From CAYSUS01 sp964434165 (GTDB lineage: Bacteria; Planctomycetota; Planctomycetia; Pirellulales; Thermoguttaceae): a stretch of DNA of 9,925 nucleotides. Made by a program: the position numbers and the translations under genes. The notes under the pieces were generated by a model. That model was not told the origin of the DNA. It saw only the letters and a program-made list of their open reading frames with translations, and did not search any database. Position 1 is the first letter of the stretch, and each line of letters begins with the position of its first letter. The DNA is taken from NCBI GenBank assembly GCA_964434165.1, contig CAYSUS010000173.1, positions 1 through 9,925 on the forward strand, in the 5' to 3' direction. Below, in pieces: positions 6,307 through 9,925 of this stretch.

Positions 6307-7292
6307 TGGAAGCTCGTGTCGTGCGGCTCGTCGCCCCGAGCCGGCTGCACTTCGGCATGCTGTCGGTCAACCCGAAGCGCGGACGTCAGTACGGCGGCGT
6401 GGGGGCGATGATCGCCCGCCCCGGAATCCGTCTGCGCTTCGAGCCTGCCCCGCGCCTGCAAACCGTGGGACCGCTGGCCGGTCGGGCCATGCGCGTGCTG
6501 CGGCACCTCCTGGCGGAGGATTCGCGGGTGGGCGGTGGTGATGCTTCGGCGACGTGCCGCGTGGTGATCGAGTCGGCCCCGCGCGAGCACGTGGGGTTGG
6601 GAACCGGTACCCAACTGAGCATGTCGTTGGCCGCGGGGCTGCACGCGTTCCGCGGTCGCCCGGCGCTGGGTGCCGCCGAGCTCGCTCGCCGCGTGCGTCG
6701 CGGAGGCCGCTCGGCCGTTGGCCTTCACGGTTTCGTGCAGGGGGGCCTCTTGCTGGAGACGGGCAAGCCGCAACCCGGCGCCGTCGCGCCGCTGGCCGCG
6801 CGCGTGGATATTCCCGAAGCCTGGCGGTTCGTGCTCGTCTGCCGCTGTGACGAGTCGGGCCTTTCGGGCGAGGTCGAGCGCCGGGCGTTCGATCGACTCG
6901 CCGCCGTGCCTGCCGCGACCACCGCGCACCTGGAGCGGCTGGCCCGCGAGCAGCTCCTTCCCGCGGCCGAGGCCGCCGAGTTCGACCGGTTCAGCGAGGC
7001 CCTCTACGAATACGGCCACTGCGCGGGGATGATCTTCGCCGGCGAGCAGGGGGGCGCCTTTGCCGGGCCGTGGGCCGAGGCCACGGTCCGCGCGATCCGC
7101 GAACTGGGAATCCGCGGCGCCGGACAGAGCTCCTGGGGGCCGACGCTCTTCGCCGTGCTTCCCGATCAGCAGGCCGCGGAGCGATTGGCTCGGCAAATGC
7201 ACGAACGCGGCGCCCGCGAGGAACTGGAGGTGACGATCAGCCCGCCGGACAATCGGGGCGCGAGGATCGAGTGCGCCGACGCGCCGAGCTGA
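6306..7292 (+). CDS. mptG: Beta-ribofuranosylaminobenzene 5'-phosphate synthase (beta-RFAP synthase)
   Basis: This family condenses PRPP with 4-hydroxybenzoate (4-aminobenzoate in the original archaeal assays), releasing CO2 and pyrophosphate. It is the first committed step of tetrahydromethanopterin synthesis. The product has 328 residues, normal for the family, with a GHMP-kinase-like fold. Seen motifs are APSRLHFGML (10-19), YGGVGAMI (29-36), HVGLGTGTQLSMSLAAG (95-111) as the phosphate-binding loop, RRGGRSAVGLHGFVQGG (131-147) and GAGQSSWGPTLFAV (271-284). The ATG at 6306 overlaps the DUF447 stop by one base, and no other start is needed. Bacterial homologues are found in planctomycetes and H4MPT-using methylotrophs, where formaldehyde oxidation depends on this cofactor. 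The other H4MPT genes (fae, mtdB, mch, fhc) are not in the window. Function is by family; the symbol follows archaeal use. Confidence 0.9.
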   Translation: MEARVVRLVAPSRLHFGMLSVNPKRGRQYGGVGAMIARPGIRLRFEPAPRLQTVGPLAGRAMRVLRHLLAEDSRVGGGDASATCRVVIESAPREHVGLGTGTQLSMSLAAGLHAFRGRPALGAAELARRVRRGGRSAVGLHGFVQGGLLLETGKPQPGAVAPLAARVDIPEAWRFVLVCRCDESGLSGEVERRAFDRLAAVPAATTAHLERLAREQLLPAAEAAEFDRFSEALYEYGHCAGMIFAGEQGGAFAGPWAEATVRAIRELGIRGAGQSSWGPTLFAVLPDQQAAERLARQMHERGAREELEVTISPPDNRGARIECADAPS

Positions 7293-7401
7293 TCGCATGG
7301 CCGGCGTGCGCTCGCGCCCGCGGGAAAGGCCGAGCTCGCGCAGCGTCACCACGCTTCGCCGGGCATGCCGCGCCGCGCGCCTGGAACCTGCCGCAACTCT
7401 C

Positions 7402-8502
7402 TCAGCGCCGGGGGGGCCCCTTCTGGAAGAGCTCCAGCCACGAGAGCGTCATGGCGTCCGCGATCGTGCTTCCTTGCCGGTACTCCTCCGGAGTCCTGCC
7501 CCAGTAGAAGCCGATCCATCCGTCGGCGATGTCCTTAGCGCGGTCCATGAAATCGCCCAGCTCCTCGGCGGAGCAGCGGAGCGGAAACGTCTCCTCCACG
7601 ATCAGGGGCTTGCCCACCGAGAACCCCTTGAGCGTCTCCAAGGCCTCGTCCACCTTCCCCTTCTTCGGGTAGAGATGGACGGCCACGAAGTCAAGCTCGT
7701 CCGCGATCCGCTTGGGCACGAAACCCGAGGTGAGCCCGGGGCGGTCGAGGCTCCACGGCACCAGTCCCACAGTAACCAGATGCCGCCGATCGACCCGGCG
7801 GATCGCCCTGGTGAGGTGTTCGAGCCATGCCCGGGCGATCTGCGGACGGGCGCGTCCCGCGCGATCCAGCGTGATGAACTGCACGAAGTGCTTGCCGGCG
7901 AAGGCCGGGCCCAGCCAGTCGTCGCGGGCCTCATCGCCGCCGGGCACGACCGGCTCGTTCATCAGGTCGTAGCAGAACACAGCCGGGCTCTCCGCGCAGG
8001 CAGCGGCCACGGCCTCCCAGAAAACGGCCTGGGCCTGCCAGCGGGCCTTCTCGTCCAGGCGGTCGTACCAGGCGGGCACCTCCTTCTTGTGATAGCAGCC
8101 CAGCCCGGTCAGGTCGAGGTACAGGCCCGTCTCCTCGGCCAGCGCCAAAAGGCGGCGGAGTTGATCGAGGGCCTTCTCGTTCGGCCGGTCCGCGGCCTGC
8201 ACGAACCGCCCGAACTGAAGATGGATGCGGACCACGTTGGCCCCGAGCCGCTTCATCTCGCCGAAGTCCTCGCGGAGCTTGGGCCACTCGTCCTCCCAGT
8301 AGTCCTCGATCAGGCGACCCTTCTCGTCGTGGTCGTAGTTGAAGCCCCAGGGCGCGAACGCCGTGCCGGAACCCTCCAGCACGAACCCGCTGCCGTCGTC
8401 GCTCACACGGATCCAGGGCATCTCGTTGGCGGCCGTGGCGGGGACGCTTCCCCATGCCACGCCCAAGGCCGCCAGTGTGAACTTCATCGCGAAACAGCGC
8501 AT
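7402..8502 (-). CDS. Exported glycoside hydrolase, GH5-like (cellulase/mannanase superfamily)
   Basis: The product is a 366-residue predicted secreted or periplasmic glycosidase. The N-terminus MRCFAMKFTLAALGVAWGSV followed by PATAA is a Sec-type signal peptide, with cleavage likely after Ala25. A TIM-barrel domain fills the rest. Visible landmarks are Arg92 in VVRIHLQ, the acid/base Glu183 in DLMNEP, His276 and Tyr278 in VHLYP, the nucleophile at Glu303 or Glu304 in PLIVEETF, and Trp334 in GFYWG. These fit the clan A retaining glycosidases, and GH5 is the best guess. The glycan substrate cannot be told, and no carbohydrate-binding module is attached. The ATG at 8502 is preferred over that at 8517 because AAAGGG lies 6 nt before it and the signal peptide is then of normal length. 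It is convergent with the beta-RFAP synthase gene and divergent from the response regulator gene. Confidence 0.82.
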   Translation of the reverse strand: MRCFAMKFTLAALGVAWGSVPATAANEMPWIRVSDDGSGFVLEGSGTAFAPWGFNYDHDEKGRLIEDYWEDEWPKLREDFGEMKRLGANVVRIHLQFGRFVQAADRPNEKALDQLRRLLALAEETGLYLDLTGLGCYHKKEVPAWYDRLDEKARWQAQAVFWEAVAAACAESPAVFCYDLMNEPVVPGGDEARDDWLGPAFAGKHFVQFITLDRAGRARPQIARAWLEHLTRAIRRVDRRHLVTVGLVPWSLDRPGLTSGFVPKRIADELDFVAVHLYPKKGKVDEALETLKGFSVGKPLIVEETFPLRCSAEELGDFMDRAKDIADGWIGFYWGRTPEEYRQGSTIADAMTLSWLELFQKGPPRR

Positions 8503-8779
8503 GTCGGACCCTTTCATCTGATGGAGTCACGTCGAGCGGGTTTCCGGGTGCCTGCGTCCTCCCCGCCGCGCGGCGACCCTCCGGCGTTCGGCTGATGCGG
8601 CATGTATCGATTGCAGCAATTCGCCGCCGTGTGTCCTCAAGCTAAACTTGCGCAAGTGCTCGACACAGGGCCGTCCGCTCCCTGCAATAGCCCCGTCGCC
8701 GACGGGCACGAGGTGCTCGCGGGGCGAGGGAATGCGGCGGTTCGCCGTGCAACGGTTTTCCGAGGGGGGTCACGCATTG
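8503..8779. other. Divergent intergenic region with two short palindromes
   Basis: This 277-bp spacer separates the GH5-like gene (minus) from the response regulator gene (plus) and should hold both promoters. I see no convincing -35/-10 pair on either strand. It contains ATTGCAGCAAT (8610-8620, 5+1+5) and ACTTGCGCAAGT (8646-8657, perfect 12-bp palindrome), which could be operator sites. Open frames through it are read-through shadows with no recognisable protein. Confidence 0.4.
8509..8514 (-). promoter_or_regulatory. Ribosome binding site supporting the 8502 start of the GH5-like gene
   Basis: AAAGGG on the minus strand ends 6 nt before the ATG at 8502. The upstream ATG at 8517 overlaps this site and has no Shine-Dalgarno sequence of its own. 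Confidence 0.5.
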
Positions 8780-9820
8780 ATGAAAGTCCTCATCGCCGAC
8801 GACGACCAGATCTCCGTGGAGATGGTCCGGCACCTGCTCGAGTGGGAAGGCTACCAGGTCTCGGTTGCGATTGACGGGCGCGACGCCCTGGAGCAGATCC
8901 GCAACGAGGAGATCTCGCTGGTCGTTTCCGACTGGGAGATGCCCCGCCTGTCGGGGATCGAGCTTTGCCAGGCGATCCGCCGGGAGTTCACCTGCCAGTA
9001 TATCTACATCATCCTGCTCACCTGTCGCAACTCCCCGGAGGAGCTTGTCGAGGGCATGGCGGCCGGGGCGGACGACTTCATCGCCAAGCCGTTCAACGCC
9101 CAGGAGCTGCTCGCGCGCCTGCGCGTGGGACGGCGCCTGCTGTCGCTCGAATCCCGCGAGGTCGTGATCTTCGCCCTGGCCAAGCTGGCCGAGTCGCGCG
9201 ACCGCGACACGGGCTTCCACCTGGAGCGGGTGCAGAACTACTCCCGCGTCCTGGCTCAACATCTCGCCCTGGTGCCCAAGTTCCATGACGAAATTGACGC
9301 GGAATTCGTGCGCCTGGTGTACCTGACCAGCCCCCTGCACGACATCGGCAAGGTGGGCGTGCCCGATTGCGTGCTCCTCTCGCCCGACCGCCTCAGCGAC
9401 ACCGAGTTCGAGATCATGAAGACCCACGCCGGGCTGGGCGCGGAGACGCTCACCTCGGCCCTGGACCGCTACCCGGGGGCCCGCTTTCTGGAGATGGCCC
9501 GCGACATCGCGGCCACGCATCACGAGCGGTGGGACGGGACCGGCTACCCGAACGGCCTGGCCGGGGAGGACATCCCCCTCTGCGGTCGCATTGTGGCCCT
9601 GGCCGACGTGTACGATGCCCTGACCTCGAAGCGGGTGTACAAGCCCGCCATGGATCATTCGGTCGCCAGGTCGATCATCGAGGACGGATCGGGCAAGCAC
9701 TTCGACCCCGACGTGGTTCAAGCCTTCCTCGCGGTGGAGGACATCTTCCTCGCCATCCGCGAGCAGTACGCGGAGCCGCCGGCGGTGCAGCGCGAAGCCG
9801 CCGCGGCCGCCCGAACGTGA
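8780..9820 (+). CDS. Response regulator with REC and HD-GYP domains (cyclic di-GMP phosphodiesterase)
   Basis: The product is a 346-residue cytoplasmic two-component output protein. Receiver domain (about 1-118): acidic residues Asp7-Asp9, phospho-acceptor Asp51 in VVSDWEMP, Thr81 and Lys103 in AKPF. HD-GYP domain (about 125-330): DTGFH with His147, HDIGKVGVPD starting at His187-Asp188, KTHAGLGAE with His216, HHERWDGTGYPNGL from 247 with the GYP triad at 255-257, GRIVALADVYDAL, and SKRVYKP. Every metal-binding and signature residue of an active HD-GYP phosphodiesterase is present, so hydrolysis of cyclic di-GMP controlled by phosphorylation of Asp51 is predicted. The ATG at 8780 was chosen because the receiver domain starts directly there and GAGGGGGG lies at 8762-8769. 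The longer frame from 8648 adds 44 residues with no domain. No histidine kinase or diguanylate cyclase is nearby, so its partner is encoded elsewhere. Confidence 0.93.
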   Translation: MKVLIADDDQISVEMVRHLLEWEGYQVSVAIDGRDALEQIRNEEISLVVSDWEMPRLSGIELCQAIRREFTCQYIYIILLTCRNSPEELVEGMAAGADDFIAKPFNAQELLARLRVGRRLLSLESREVVIFALAKLAESRDRDTGFHLERVQNYSRVLAQHLALVPKFHDEIDAEFVRLVYLTSPLHDIGKVGVPDCVLLSPDRLSDTEFEIMKTHAGLGAETLTSALDRYPGARFLEMARDIAATHHERWDGTGYPNGLAGEDIPLCGRIVALADVYDALTSKRVYKPAMDHSVARSIIEDGSGKHFDPDVVQAFLAVEDIFLAIREQYAEPPAVQREAAAAART

Positions 9821-9832
9821 GACCCGCGCCGG

Positions 9833-9925
<93 letters not shown>

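Noticed and set aside
5025..7352. 775-codon minus-strand open frame opposite the cupin, DUF447 and beta-RFAP synthase genes
   Set aside because: It has no recognisable motif and low-complexity composition, and the plus strand carries three well-supported genes with ribosome binding sites.
7293..7401. Convergent gap between the beta-RFAP synthase and GH5-like genes
   Set aside because: This 109-bp stretch was checked for a terminator, a copy of the palindromic repeat or a small gene, and nothing convincing was seen.

Overview
The window is GC-rich (about two-thirds G+C by eye) and gene-dense. It most likely comes from a member of the Planctomycetota, or a near relative, recovered as a contig or genome fragment. 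Four things point there: a beta-RFAP synthase plus DUF447 pair (tetrahydromethanopterin-type C1 genes found in bacteria chiefly in planctomycetes and some methylotrophs), a typical DUF1501 protein C-terminus at the right edge, a Tat-exported enolase-superfamily protein, and the ABC permease type. The phylum call is inference from gene content only.

Layout. (1) 55-2914, plus strand: the truncated C-terminus of an ABC ATPase, a polytopic ABC permease that overlaps it by 4 bases, and an SDR oxidoreductase 23 bp downstream. (2) 2951-4969, minus strand: a Tat-signal mandelate racemase/muconate lactonizing-type protein followed by a stand-alone BirA-type biotin ligase, probably one transcript. It converges on the SDR gene across a palindromic repeat. 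(3) 4970-5180: a divergent promoter region. (4) 5181-7292, plus strand: a cupin, a second copy of the palindromic repeat, then a translationally coupled DUF447 / beta-RFAP synthase pair. (5) 7402-8502, minus strand: an exported GH5-like glycosidase, divergent across 277 bp from (6) 8780-9820, plus strand, a REC-HD-GYP response regulator predicted to degrade cyclic di-GMP. (7) 9833-9925, minus strand: the last 30 residues of a DUF1501 protein.

Most genes belong to known families and nothing here is convincingly a new multi-gene system. The best points for a second look are the dispersed palindrome GACTTCCGAAGTC in two intergenic spacers, the DUF447/beta-RFAP synthase operon, the exported enolase-superfamily protein placed just ahead of birA, and an abrupt composition break in the first ~50 bases that truncates the ABC ATPase and may be an assembly join.
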